Part shown: one piece after another, positions 24,510-30,931 of the stretch
Position numbering within the stretch: position 1 is the first letter of the stretch
How the letters are laid out: every line of letters begins with the position of its first letter
Source: Clostridium sp. SY8519
GTDB lineage: Bacteria; Bacillota; Clostridia; Lachnospirales; Lachnospiraceae
Assembly: GCF_000270305.1 (NCBI RefSeq)
Contig: NC_015737.1
Location: 492,501-556,500, forward strand
Direction of reading: 5' to 3'
Length of the DNA stretch: 64,000 nucleotides
Program-made: the position numbers and the translations under genes
The notes under the pieces: model-generated
The model's database searches: none
What the model was told of the DNA's origin: nothing
What the model saw: only the letters and a program-made list of their open reading frames with translations

Positions 24510-25400
24510 TTATATTTCAATATTCAACGCTCTTAAGAATCCATCCAGAACCGGTGTCATATTCTTCTTATTCCATGCAACCCCAATCTCATGATAAGCA
24601 CACGGATTATCAATCTTACGACATACCAACCCGTCATATAGTTTCAAATGACAGATGTTCTGTTTTGGAATAATTACACTCCCCTTCATAAAACTTGCCA
24701 GGAGCAGAGAAGTCAGATGGCTGTTGCAATAATCATATACTTTCGGAATGATCTTATTCGACAGAAACAGATGCTGAATCATATCATACATTCCCGGATT
24801 ATACTGTCGATTCATCATAATGATCGTCTCATTCTTCAGCATCGGAACTGTGATTTTCTTTTCATTTGCCAATGGATTGCTCCTGTGCGTTACAAGATAA
24901 AACGGATCTTTATACAAACTTCTCCATTCCACTTCCGGATCCGCACTGAACATCTCCTGTCTTGCCAGTGCGACATCAATCTTACACTCCGACAGCATAT
25001 TCACCAGTTTGATAGAATCAAACTGCAGGCAATGAAGATCCACATTCACATTTTCTTCAAAATATACTCTCATTTGATCACTGATATTATACATAAATTC
25101 CGGGAATACTACTCCCATGGTCAGCATATCCTTCGGTGCATTTACTTCCGATCCACAATTATGAATCGCATTATTCATAATTGTATTGATACGAATTGCA
25201 TCATTCAAAAAATTTTTCCCTGACTCCGTTAGTGATAACTTGTTATTCTTTCTCGTAAACAATTTCGTATTCAATTCCCGTTCCAACATAGATATGCTGT
25301 GACTTACATTGGACGGAACCATATTCAGGTGCTTGGATGCTTTCGTAAAATTCAAATACTGTGCTGACGTTATAAAAATTTCCAATTGTCTGCTATCCAT
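24510..25400 (-). CDS. LysR-family transcription regulator
   Basis: A 296-residue LysR protein. The N-terminal winged helix (residues 1-65) reads LEIFITSAQYLNFTKASKHLNMVPSNVSHSI, a typical but asparagine-rich recognition region, and residues 90-290 form the periplasmic-binding-like effector domain. It lies immediately upstream of, and in the same direction as, the symporter operon, but is separated by a terminator, so it probably controls that operon from its own transcript. A T-N11-A dyad upstream (25465-25483) suggests autoregulation. The inducer is not known; a substrate of the symporter or aldehyde oxidoreductase is the obvious guess. Its base composition is more AT-rich than that of the operon. 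Confidence 0.9.
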   Translation of the reverse strand: MDSRQLEIFITSAQYLNFTKASKHLNMVPSNVSHSISMLERELNTKLFTRKNNKLSLTESGKNFLNDAIRINTIMNNAIHNCGSEVNAPKDMLTMGVVFPEFMYNISDQMRVYFEENVNVDLHCLQFDSIKLVNMLSECKIDVALARQEMFSADPEVEWRSLYKDPFYLVTHRSNPLANEKKITVPMLKNETIIMMNRQYNPGMYDMIQHLFLSNKIIPKVYDYCNSHLTSLLLASFMKGSVIIPKQNICHLKLYDGLVCRKIDNPCAYHEIGVAWNKKNMTPVLDGFLRALNIEI

Positions 25401-25464
25401 CGCTAACCCCTTTAATAATCAAATCTTTTCTGCTTTTCTCTCCCGATTGTATATACATTTTATT

Positions 25465-25483
25465 GTGTATACCTGCTATACAC
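25465..25483. promoter_or_regulatory. LysR-type dyad upstream of lysR
   Basis: GTGTATA-CCTGC-TATACAC is a perfect 7-bp inverted repeat that includes a T-N11-A LysR motif. It is centred about 74 bases upstream of the LysR start codon. Confidence 0.5.
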
Positions 25484-25718
25484 TCAATCATTTATAAAGT
25501 TTGCAGATATGTAATATTGCACAAAAAACGGCGAGGATAAAAAGCCGAACTACCTAAGGGTTTCGAAAAGATCTAAATCAGCATGTATACATAGGATAGA
25601 ATTAATGTCGCTTTGAAAGCCTATTGAAGTGATATAATTACGTTGTAACGATGGAGGGTGGTTACATGTAACACATATGTCATGGATCAGATCTGCCGAG
25701 TTGCAAAAAATCAGAAAC

Positions 25719-26000
25719 TATAATATGTATCTGTCAGCAGACCATTTACGGATTGTTCCTTTATCAAAAGAAGTTATGATCAAGTCTCTGTCATCAAAGC
25801 CCACTGCCAGCAAGAAGCAGGTGTCGCTTACTACTTTGACCAATTCGCCCTTCCTCAAAACACTCTGGTTTACCGTATAAAAAATCTCCCAAATGGGAGA
25901 TTTCAATCTAGATGATTATCAGACACGGCTGCACATCCTGGTGTTATATGAATCTAATTTACTAAAACTTCCCATAACAAAAATGGGCTTCACATCTTGA
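25719..26000 (+). pseudogene. Remnant of a PucR/CdaR-type regulator (C-terminal HTH)
   Basis: In frames that shift at least twice, this stretch encodes the C-terminal helix-turn-helix of PucR-type regulators: QQEAGVAYYFDQFALPQNT, then LVYRIKNL in one frame, and MGDFNLDDYQTRLHILVLY in another after a shift near 25888. It stops at 25998. The family's conserved N-T-L-x-Y-R and L-D-D-x-x-x-R-L pattern is clear. The N-terminal domains are missing. The rest of 25401-26071 holds a TATAAT at 25633-25638 and a GGAGGG at about 25653, perhaps the old promoter and ribosome site, and nothing else recognisable. PucR proteins often control purine catabolism and molybdenum hydroxylases, so this may be a lost regulator of the neighbouring locus. 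Confidence 0.6.
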
Positions 26001-26071
26001 AAACTCAATTGTCCAGGCAATCAGACAGATGTACGCTGTCCGTATGCAAAACAGCTGACTGATACAGCCAT

Positions 26072-26506
26072 TCAGGAAACATTCCCGGCAATCATATCCT
26101 CAAGTTCCTGCATCATACTTTCAACATAATCCGCCGGCAGCAGCGCAATGCCGACTTCGTCACTTCCTACGATCAATCGGTCTCCGCTCTTTAATCCCAG
26201 ATGATCGCGCGCAGCCTTTGGAATTACAATCTGACCACGGTCGCCCAATACAGCAACACCCCAGATATTCTTACCCTTCGGGGCAGGGGGGAGTATGCCA
26301 ACGCCATCTACATTCTCTGATTTTGTGAGACTGTCAAGCGTTATCCCATAGACATGCGCCAGCAGCGCCGCCTTCTCAATATCCGGGACCGTCATCCCAT
26401 TTTCCCATTTTGCGTAAGCCTGCCGGGAAATACCGATCTTCTCCGCAATCTGCTCCTGTGAATAGCCCTTCAGTTTTCTGAGCATCACCAGATTATCTTT
26501 CAGCAT
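26072..26506 (-). CDS. Xre-type HTH fused to an AbrB/SpoVT domain
   Basis: A 144-residue regulator. Residues 1-60 form a Cro/C1-type helix-turn-helix (LKGYSQEQIAEKIGISRQAYAKWENG), and about 85-130 an AbrB swapped-hairpin domain (VLGDRGQIVIPKAARDHLGLKSGD). Both bind DNA. It is the third gene of the ABC transporter operon, 11 bases after the permease, and probably controls that operon or a transition-state response. Fusions of this kind are common beside small ABC-2 exporters in Clostridia. The ribosome site is AGAGGTGG. Confidence 0.85.
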   Translation of the reverse strand: MLKDNLVMLRKLKGYSQEQIAEKIGISRQAYAKWENGMTVPDIEKAALLAHVYGITLDSLTKSENVDGVGILPPAPKGKNIWGVAVLGDRGQIVIPKAARDHLGLKSGDRLIVGSDEVGIALLPADYVESMMQELEDMIAGNVS

Positions 26507-26517
26507 AATGCCACCTC

Positions 26518-27171
26518 TTATAAATCAATCATTTCAAAATCAACACACGCTTTTCTGTATGAAACACCGGTCAGAAGGATATAAAGTATGACTCCGCCAA
26601 GAAGCAGAAAAATCTGCAGCACGATATGCTCAAAACCGAAGGCATTCAGCGCTTCCATTCCCGGAACGTGATGCAGCGCCTCCGCTGCTCCAATGGACAG
26701 AAAAGCCACAGCGATATAAATGACAAACGGCTTTCCAAGCTGGTAGGCGGTTCTGAAAAATCCGCCGAGAAAGATCGCGTTAAACAATCCGAAAACAAAT
26801 AATGCAGCCCCAAGGAAAAACGGATTCGCATTCATCAAAGCATTCTCCCTGTATACAGCTGCATCCTTCAGGAGTGTCATGCGCAGTGCCGTCAGGAGTG
26901 CCATCAGCACAAATCCGCCAAACTCGATCAAAATTACAAACTGATATTTTCCCTTCACAACATCACGTTTCGATACCGGCAGCAGCGCTGAATAAACGAT
27001 ATCGTTCGCTTCTCTGGCGTTCTGAAAACTCCGATATATCCCCAGAGTAAGAAAGAACACGCCGCAGAGAATCGGATAGCCCGGCAGCATTGTCATAACC
27101 CCGAACCCAATAAACAGATAGGTCAGAACGAGCGCACTGAGGCGCATTTCCTTTTTCAGCAGTGCATTCAT
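26518..27171 (-). CDS. ABC-2-type permease
   Basis: A 217-residue protein with about six hydrophobic helices (for example LVLTYLFIGFGVMTMLPGYP and YVIYIAVAF-like segments). ATG 27171 is chosen because it forms an ATGA overlap with the ATP-binding subunit stop; the longer upstream frame runs through that gene. It should form an exporter with the preceding ATPase. ABC-2 pairs of this size export peptides, lantibiotics or lipids, or give self-protection; no substrate is evident. Confidence 0.85.
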   Translation of the reverse strand: MNALLKKEMRLSALVLTYLFIGFGVMTMLPGYPILCGVFFLTLGIYRSFQNAREANDIVYSALLPVSKRDVVKGKYQFVILIEFGGFVLMALLTALRMTLLKDAAVYRENALMNANPFFLGAALFVFGLFNAIFLGGFFRTAYQLGKPFVIYIAVAFLSIGAAEALHHVPGMEALNAFGFEHIVLQIFLLLGGVILYILLTGVSYRKACVDFEMIDL

Positions 27172-27887
27172 GGCAGCGCCTCCCTCTCCATTCTCAAAAA
27201 GACCTCTTCCAGAGATTCCTCCGGTTTTCCGCATTTCCTGAGAAACGCTTCCTTCGGAAGGTTTTCCTGAATTTCTCCATGCCTGATGTAAATAATGTTG
27301 TCCGCGCACCGTTCCAGATCGGATGTGATATGTGTCGAAAACAGAATCGTGACACCGTGTTCTTTCAATGTCTTAAACAACGTTATAATCTCATCCCTTG
27401 AGAAAGGATCCAGTCCGCTGGTGGGTTCATCAAGGATCAGCACCTCCGCACCGTGGGAAAGCGCCAGCAGCAGATTAAATTTCACCTTCATTCCATCTGA
27501 CAGCTCCATCGGCTTCTTGTTTTCATCAATCGCGAAGAGCGCCCTGTATTTCCGATATGCTTCTTCTTCCCAGTTCTGGTAGAACATTTTCGTAACACTG
27601 ACAATTTCCCGGATCGTCTTTCTCGGATACCAGCTGACCGCGCCGGTCGAATAACCGATCCGCTGCTTAATCTCTGCCTCATGCCCCGCGAGCGGTATCC
27701 CAAAATACGAAATTTCCCCGCTGTCCGTATGGATCAGATTCAGCATAGACTTGATTGTAGTCGTTTTTCCGGCACCGTTGCGCCCGATAAAGCCTGTGAT
27801 CTTACCGGCTTCCAGCAGAAAGGATACATTCTTCAGCCGGAATGCCGGATAGGCTTTGCAAACATTCCGCAGCTCTGCAATATTCAT
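27168..27887 (-). CDS. ABC transporter ATP-binding protein
   Basis: A 239-residue ATPase from ATG 27887 (an upstream GTG at 27893 is less well spaced from GGGAGG). Walker A is GRNGAGKTT, the signature motif is a non-canonical LSDGMK, Walker B is VLILDEPTSGLD, and the switch histidine is in LFSTHITSDLE. It energises the ABC-2 permease encoded next. The weak signature motif is shared by many Firmicute exporters of the YtrB/BcrA kind. First gene of the three-gene operon. Confidence 0.93.
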   Translation of the reverse strand: MNIAELRNVCKAYPAFRLKNVSFLLEAGKITGFIGRNGAGKTTTIKSMLNLIHTDSGEISYFGIPLAGHEAEIKQRIGYSTGAVSWYPRKTIREIVSVTKMFYQNWEEEAYRKYRALFAIDENKKPMELSDGMKVKFNLLLALSHGAEVLILDEPTSGLDPFSRDEIITLFKTLKEHGVTILFSTHITSDLERCADNIIYIRHGEIQENLPKEAFLRKCGKPEESLEEVFLRMEREALP

Positions 27888-28020
27888 AGTCACCTCCCGA
27901 TAAATGAACCCGAAAATGAATTTCTATGAATAATGTAAGGTTCAGTTGCCTTCTGATCAACCAACTGCAGATAACAGGAGCTGTATGAATTGGTTGCATA
28001 GATGCGGCTTGGGACCGAGC

Positions 28021-28064
28021 AAAAAAAGAACGGACAGAACCTCACAGATTCTGCCTAACCGTTC
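28021..28064 (-). terminator. Terminator after the mini-ferredoxin gene
   Basis: On the minus strand GAACGG pairs with CCGTTC and GCAGAA with TTCTGT, followed by seven T residues. Confidence 0.8.
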
Positions 28065-28065
28065 C

Positions 28066-28209
28066 TTACATCTCTTTTGCTATTGCCCCGGCAGGACAGA
28101 CCGGTACGCAGTTTCCGCAGTGCAGGCACCGGTTCTGATCGATGGCCGCCACAACTGTGGAGTGGATGTCCTCCACCAGTATTTTTAAGTAATCCTGCGT
28201 ATTCAACAT
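28066..28209 (-). pseudogene. Deletion-derived 47-residue ferredoxin-like protein
   Basis: From ATG 28209 (AGGAG nine bases before), residues 1-25 (MLNTQDYLKILVEDIHSTVV) match the N-terminus of the pyridoxamine-oxidase-like, 4Fe-4S-binding proteins of Clostridia, normally about 240 residues. Residues 25-47 (NRCLHCGNCVPVCPAGAI) match the very end of the same family, the second [4Fe-4S] motif with its four cysteines. The flavin domain and the first cluster are missing, so an in-frame internal deletion is inferred. The frame is open and could still give a one-cluster peptide. It lies 146 bases downstream of the macrodomain gene. Confidence 0.65.
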
Positions 28210-28355
28210 TTTTCTGCTCCTCATTGAGAAAAGGCTTCTGTCCATCGTACTGTGCCTGCGTGTTATTTTCCCTGCGTCTGCAGCCCGTCCCATCAAAGCC
28301 GTGGTTTACTGTCTCTGTGATCCCATTGGTAAATGAGAAACGCTTCCACAGATGT

Positions 28356-29168
28356 CTAGCCAAGCAATATCTTCCTGTAAATATCCCGATCACTGTCTTT
28401 AAACACATTGAAAATAACGCGGCGTACTGTGGTATCCGGATGTGCATCGAGCCAGCTTCTTACCGTACTCACAGCGATTTCCGCCGCCTTATCCTGCGGA
28501 AAATGGAAAACACCGGTTGAAATACAGCAGAATGCAACGGATTCCAGTTGATGATCGGATGCTGTCGAAATAACTGACCGATAGCAGGAGGCCAGCAGTT
28601 CCTTATCCTTCCCGGTGACCCTTCCGGACACAATCGGTCCCACGGTATGAATGACGAAGCGCGCCGGAAGATTGTATCCCGGCGTAATCTTCGCTCTGCC
28701 GGTCGGCTCTTCATGGCCCTGCGTTCTCATGATCTGACAGCACTTTTCCCGCAGCTCTGCGCCTGCCATTGTATGAATCATATTGTCAATGCAGCCATGC
28801 AGCGGTGAGAAACATCCGAGCATCTGTGAATTAGCAGCATTCACGATTGCATCCGCCCTCAGCGTCGTGATATCGCCCTGCCAGAGAGAAAGCCGCTGAT
28901 CCAGTTCAGCAGGCGGCAGAGCCGCTGCCTCTGTGACCCCCTTTTCCCCGGTAATGCTTTTCAGGACTTCTGACTGTACCGCATAGAAATCATCCGGCAA
29001 CGTGTGTCCGGTATCTCCGGACGGCATACGGACATTGCAGAGTGCACGGTACAGATCAAATGCCTGTTTAGGATCATCAGGCAGAGCGTATTCCGCGTAC
29101 TCCGGCATTTCCTCTTCCAGACATTGAATCAGAAAATGAAGTTTTTCCATCTGCTCATTGTCATTCAT
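28356..29168 (-). CDS. Zinc-type macrodomain protein (protein-ADP-ribose hydrolase)
   Basis: A 270-residue protein from ATG 29168, which has GAGGAGG upstream. The first 85 residues are a helical extension; the macrodomain follows with LWQGDITTLRADAIVNAAN, the zinc-macro insert MLGCFSPLHGCIDNMIH, HTVGPIVSG and CCISTGVFHFPQDKAAEIA. Known members of this type in Staphylococcus and Streptococcus remove ADP-ribose from proteins and sit beside SirTM sirtuins. No sirtuin or lipoylation genes are seen here, so the substrate may differ. One of the cysteines often present in the insert is leucine here. It has a near-consensus promoter. Confidence 0.9.
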   Translation of the reverse strand: MNDNEQMEKLHFLIQCLEEEMPEYAEYALPDDPKQAFDLYRALCNVRMPSGDTGHTLPDDFYAVQSEVLKSITGEKGVTEAAALPPAELDQRLSLWQGDITTLRADAIVNAANSQMLGCFSPLHGCIDNMIHTMAGAELREKCCQIMRTQGHEEPTGRAKITPGYNLPARFVIHTVGPIVSGRVTGKDKELLASCYRSVISTASDHQLESVAFCCISTGVFHFPQDKAAEIAVSTVRSWLDAHPDTTVRRVIFNVFKDSDRDIYRKILLG

Positions 29169-29201
29169 ATACTTTCCTCCTCGCCGTATCACTTTGGTTG
29201 C

Positions 29202-29230
29202 AATATAAAGTATTACAATATATTTGTCAA
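29202..29230 (-). promoter_or_regulatory. Promoter of the macrodomain gene
   Basis: On the minus strand TTGACA (29230-29225) and TATATT (29207-29202) are 17 bases apart, 34 bases upstream of the start codon. The rest of 29169-29499 holds the first 125-bp repeat and no gene. Confidence 0.75.
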
Positions 29231-29360
29231 GCTGGTTCTTTACTGTATAAAGCCGTCGTCTGATAAGAGGTTTTTGGCACACAAAGCATATGCGAAAAAC
29301 TGCCTGCTTTCCTCAATATTCCAGCTAACAGATCCGGCCGGACTTCCTTTTTCTGAACGA

Positions 29361-29485
29361 ATTCACGATTTTTAAAAATAAACATAATTGTAAAAAGCAC
29401 TGACTGACTTACTTCCTGTAAATCAGCCAGTGCTCCTTCTGTATCAAATCATCCAGATGTCAGAGATTGTTGCCAAAGGGTTTCC
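29361..29485. repeat. 125-bp direct repeat, copy 1 (contains a terminator hairpin)
   Basis: Nearly identical to 30415-30539, in the same orientation. It includes a 12-bp stem (29396-29434) AGCACTGACTGA / TCAGCCAGTGCT followed on the minus strand by CTTTTTACAATTATG, which would end transcription of the toxin gene just upstream. One stem position is mismatched here but paired in copy 2. Confidence 0.85.
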
Positions 29486-29499
29486 ACGGTTTGTTTAGA

Positions 29500-29811
29500 T
29501 TACAACTTAGTACGGTAATTTTCCAGCATATGAAAGAATCCTGCCAGATATACTGTTTCTCCATCCACTCTGTAGATGAACACATAATCATGCTTTTCCA
29601 ATGTCAGCTTCCGGTATCCTTTTGACTGCAGATAAGGATCTTTGCAGAAAGCAAAAGACTCTGCTGTTTCCTCAAGCAGGTCATATGCGTGTTCGATGTC
29701 ATCTAAAACCGCACTCGCTGCGGAAGGATTTCTCAAAGTATTTACAATATAGCTGATGCATTTATCGATCTGGTGCTCTGTATGTTCCGGGATAGCGAGC
29801 TTATAAGCCAT
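29500..29811 (-). CDS. Type II toxin, RelE/ParE family (second pair)
   Basis: A 103-residue protein with the RelE/ParE pattern: HTEHQIDKCISYIVNTL in the first helices, then KGYRKLTLEKHDYVFIYRVDGETVYLAGFFH near the end, with the basic/aromatic residues expected of the RelE active face. It overlaps the antitoxin by 11 bases and is bounded by the 125-bp repeats. It is not closely similar to the toxin at 9811. Probable mRNA interferase or gyrase poison. Confidence 0.85.
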   Translation of the reverse strand: MAYKLAIPEHTEHQIDKCISYIVNTLRNPSAASAVLDDIEHAYDLLEETAESFAFCKDPYLQSKGYRKLTLEKHDYVFIYRVDGETVYLAGFFHMLENYRTKL

Positions 29812-30061
29812 AATTCTTCCTCACATCAGACAATGCTTCTCTGGCCGATCTGGTTTTTCCGCCCCGAATCTCATTTTCGGAAATCTCCAGCTCACGGTAG
29901 AGCTGCTCCTTCTGATGCATCTCCTCGAAGACCTCCATGCTCATCAGCACCATATCGCCATATCCATTCTTCGTTACGAAAATAGGATCAGAACTCTTAT
30001 GGCACATTTCGGAGACTTTTGCTGTATCCTTTAAATCTTTGATAGGAATGATCTGTGGCAT
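29801..30061 (-). CDS. Type II antitoxin, Phd/YefM family (second pair)
   Basis: An 86-residue protein with IIPIKDLKDTAKVSEMCHKS and the FVTKNGYGDMVLMSMEVFEE strand-helix of Phd/YefM, then an acidic C-terminal helix. It binds the toxin and represses its own promoter in this family. GGGAGGTG lies before ATG 30061. A 12-bp palindrome adjoins the -10 element. Confidence 0.85.
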   Translation of the reverse strand: MPQIIPIKDLKDTAKVSEMCHKSSDPIFVTKNGYGDMVLMSMEVFEEMHQKEQLYRELEISENEIRGGKTRSAREALSDVRKNYGL

Positions 30062-30096
30062 ATAATCACCTCCCGTTTTTCATTAATCATGTCTTA

Positions 30097-30125
30097 TTTA
30101 TACCATAATTATGGGTTTTTCGCAA
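30097..30125 (-). promoter_or_regulatory. Promoter and operator of the second toxin-antitoxin pair
   Basis: On the minus strand TTGCGA (30125-30120) and TATAAA (30102-30097) are 17 bases apart. The palindrome CCATAATTATGG (30103-30114) fills the spacer next to the -10, an expected place for autorepression. Confidence 0.65.
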
Positions 30126-30359
30126 CACTATCTGCAACACCGATCAACTTCAAATCGATACAAAGCAAACGGCAGCTGCCGCAAAATCCACTGCCATATC
30201 AGTCCCGCTTCTTTTCTGACTTTTTCATTTCCTCTTCATCTCGATTTCATGCGTTGTCTTGTCAGACACCAATTTCTTCCATCGAGGTTTTGTTGTAATG
30301 ATACCTGCTATCCTATTAGAACTATCTGTACTTTGTATTTTTGCGATTTCACAGCATCA

Positions 30360-30424
30360 TGTCAATGCAGCCATGCAGCGGCGAAAAGCATCCGAGCATC
30401 TGCGAATGAGCAGCATTCACGATT
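30360..30424 (-). pseudogene. 65-bp fragment of a macrodomain gene
   Basis: Matches 28784-28848 of the macrodomain gene over 65 bases with five differences, in the same orientation. The match ends in ATTCACGATT, ten bases that also begin the 125-bp repeat, so the two were joined at shared sequence. The remainder of 30126-30359 shows no gene. Confidence 0.75.
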
Positions 30425-30539
30425 TTTAAAAATAAACATAATTGTAAAGAGCACTGTCTGACTTACTTCCTGTAAATCAGACAGTGCTCTTTCTGTATCA
30501 AATCATCCAGATGTCAGAGATTGTTGCCAAAGGGTTTCC
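30415..30539. repeat. 125-bp direct repeat, copy 2
   Basis: Second copy of the repeat at 29361-29485, with only a handful of differences; its hairpin AGCACTGTCTGA / TCAGACAGTGCT is fully paired. It lies upstream of the toxin-antitoxin pair, joined to the macrodomain fragment. Confidence 0.85.
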
Positions 30540-30560
30540 CCTAATAGTATATTCATGTCA

Positions 30561-30700
30561 TCAGTCTTTAAGTGGCATGTTCTCCAGCTGCCTGCTCTGA
30601 TCACGTCCAACATAAATCACATCTGTTACCTGAACCTTTTTGGCATCCGTGTCAAGCCAAAAGTAGATATAGAGATTGATTGCTGCAGTTTCATTCATCG
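30561..30700 (-). pseudogene. Possible C-terminal remnant of a RelE/ParE-like toxin
   Basis: One frame ends YIYFWLDTDAKKVQVTDVIY then GRDQSRQLENMP, resembling the last two strands and the R-D-x-x-R-L end of RelE/ParE toxins. No start or antitoxin is seen, and the upstream part of the frame is not toxin-like. Low certainty. Confidence 0.35.
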
Positions 30701-30799
30701 GGAACGAATTAATCTGGCTAATGATCACCTGATAGATAAACAGAAATCCAATGCCGTATAGAAACACAGAAGACCTGAAATACATATCGCTTCGAGCCA

Positions 30800-30828
30800 C
30801 TTCGCCAGTCTCTTCGAGACCGGCGAAG
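30800..30828. repeat. Hairpin in the guaA downstream region
   Basis: Arms CTTCGCC-A-GTCTC and GAGAC-C-GGCGAAG close on TTC. It may add to termination or be a small repetitive element; only one copy was noticed. Confidence 0.45.
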
Positions 30829-30846
30829 ACACGGCTGTCGCCGCAT

Positions 30847-30908
30847 AAAAACGGCAGAAGCATCTCTTCCGCGAGCAAGCTCGCTTCCATCTATGCTCCC
30901 GCCGTTTT
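30847..30908. terminator. Terminator after guaA
   Basis: Outer arms AAAACGGC / GCCGTTTT with inner AGCAT / ATGCT and GCGAGC / GCTCGC pairs make a long imperfect stem ending in TTTTT on either strand, 24 bases past the guaA stop. Confidence 0.65.
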
Positions 30909-30931
30909 TACATGGCTCGTAGCTTACGCGA

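Noticed and set aside
29361..30539. Insertion sequence or attachment sites
   Set aside because: The 125-bp repeats have no transposase between them and are direct, terminator-containing copies rather than inverted ends.
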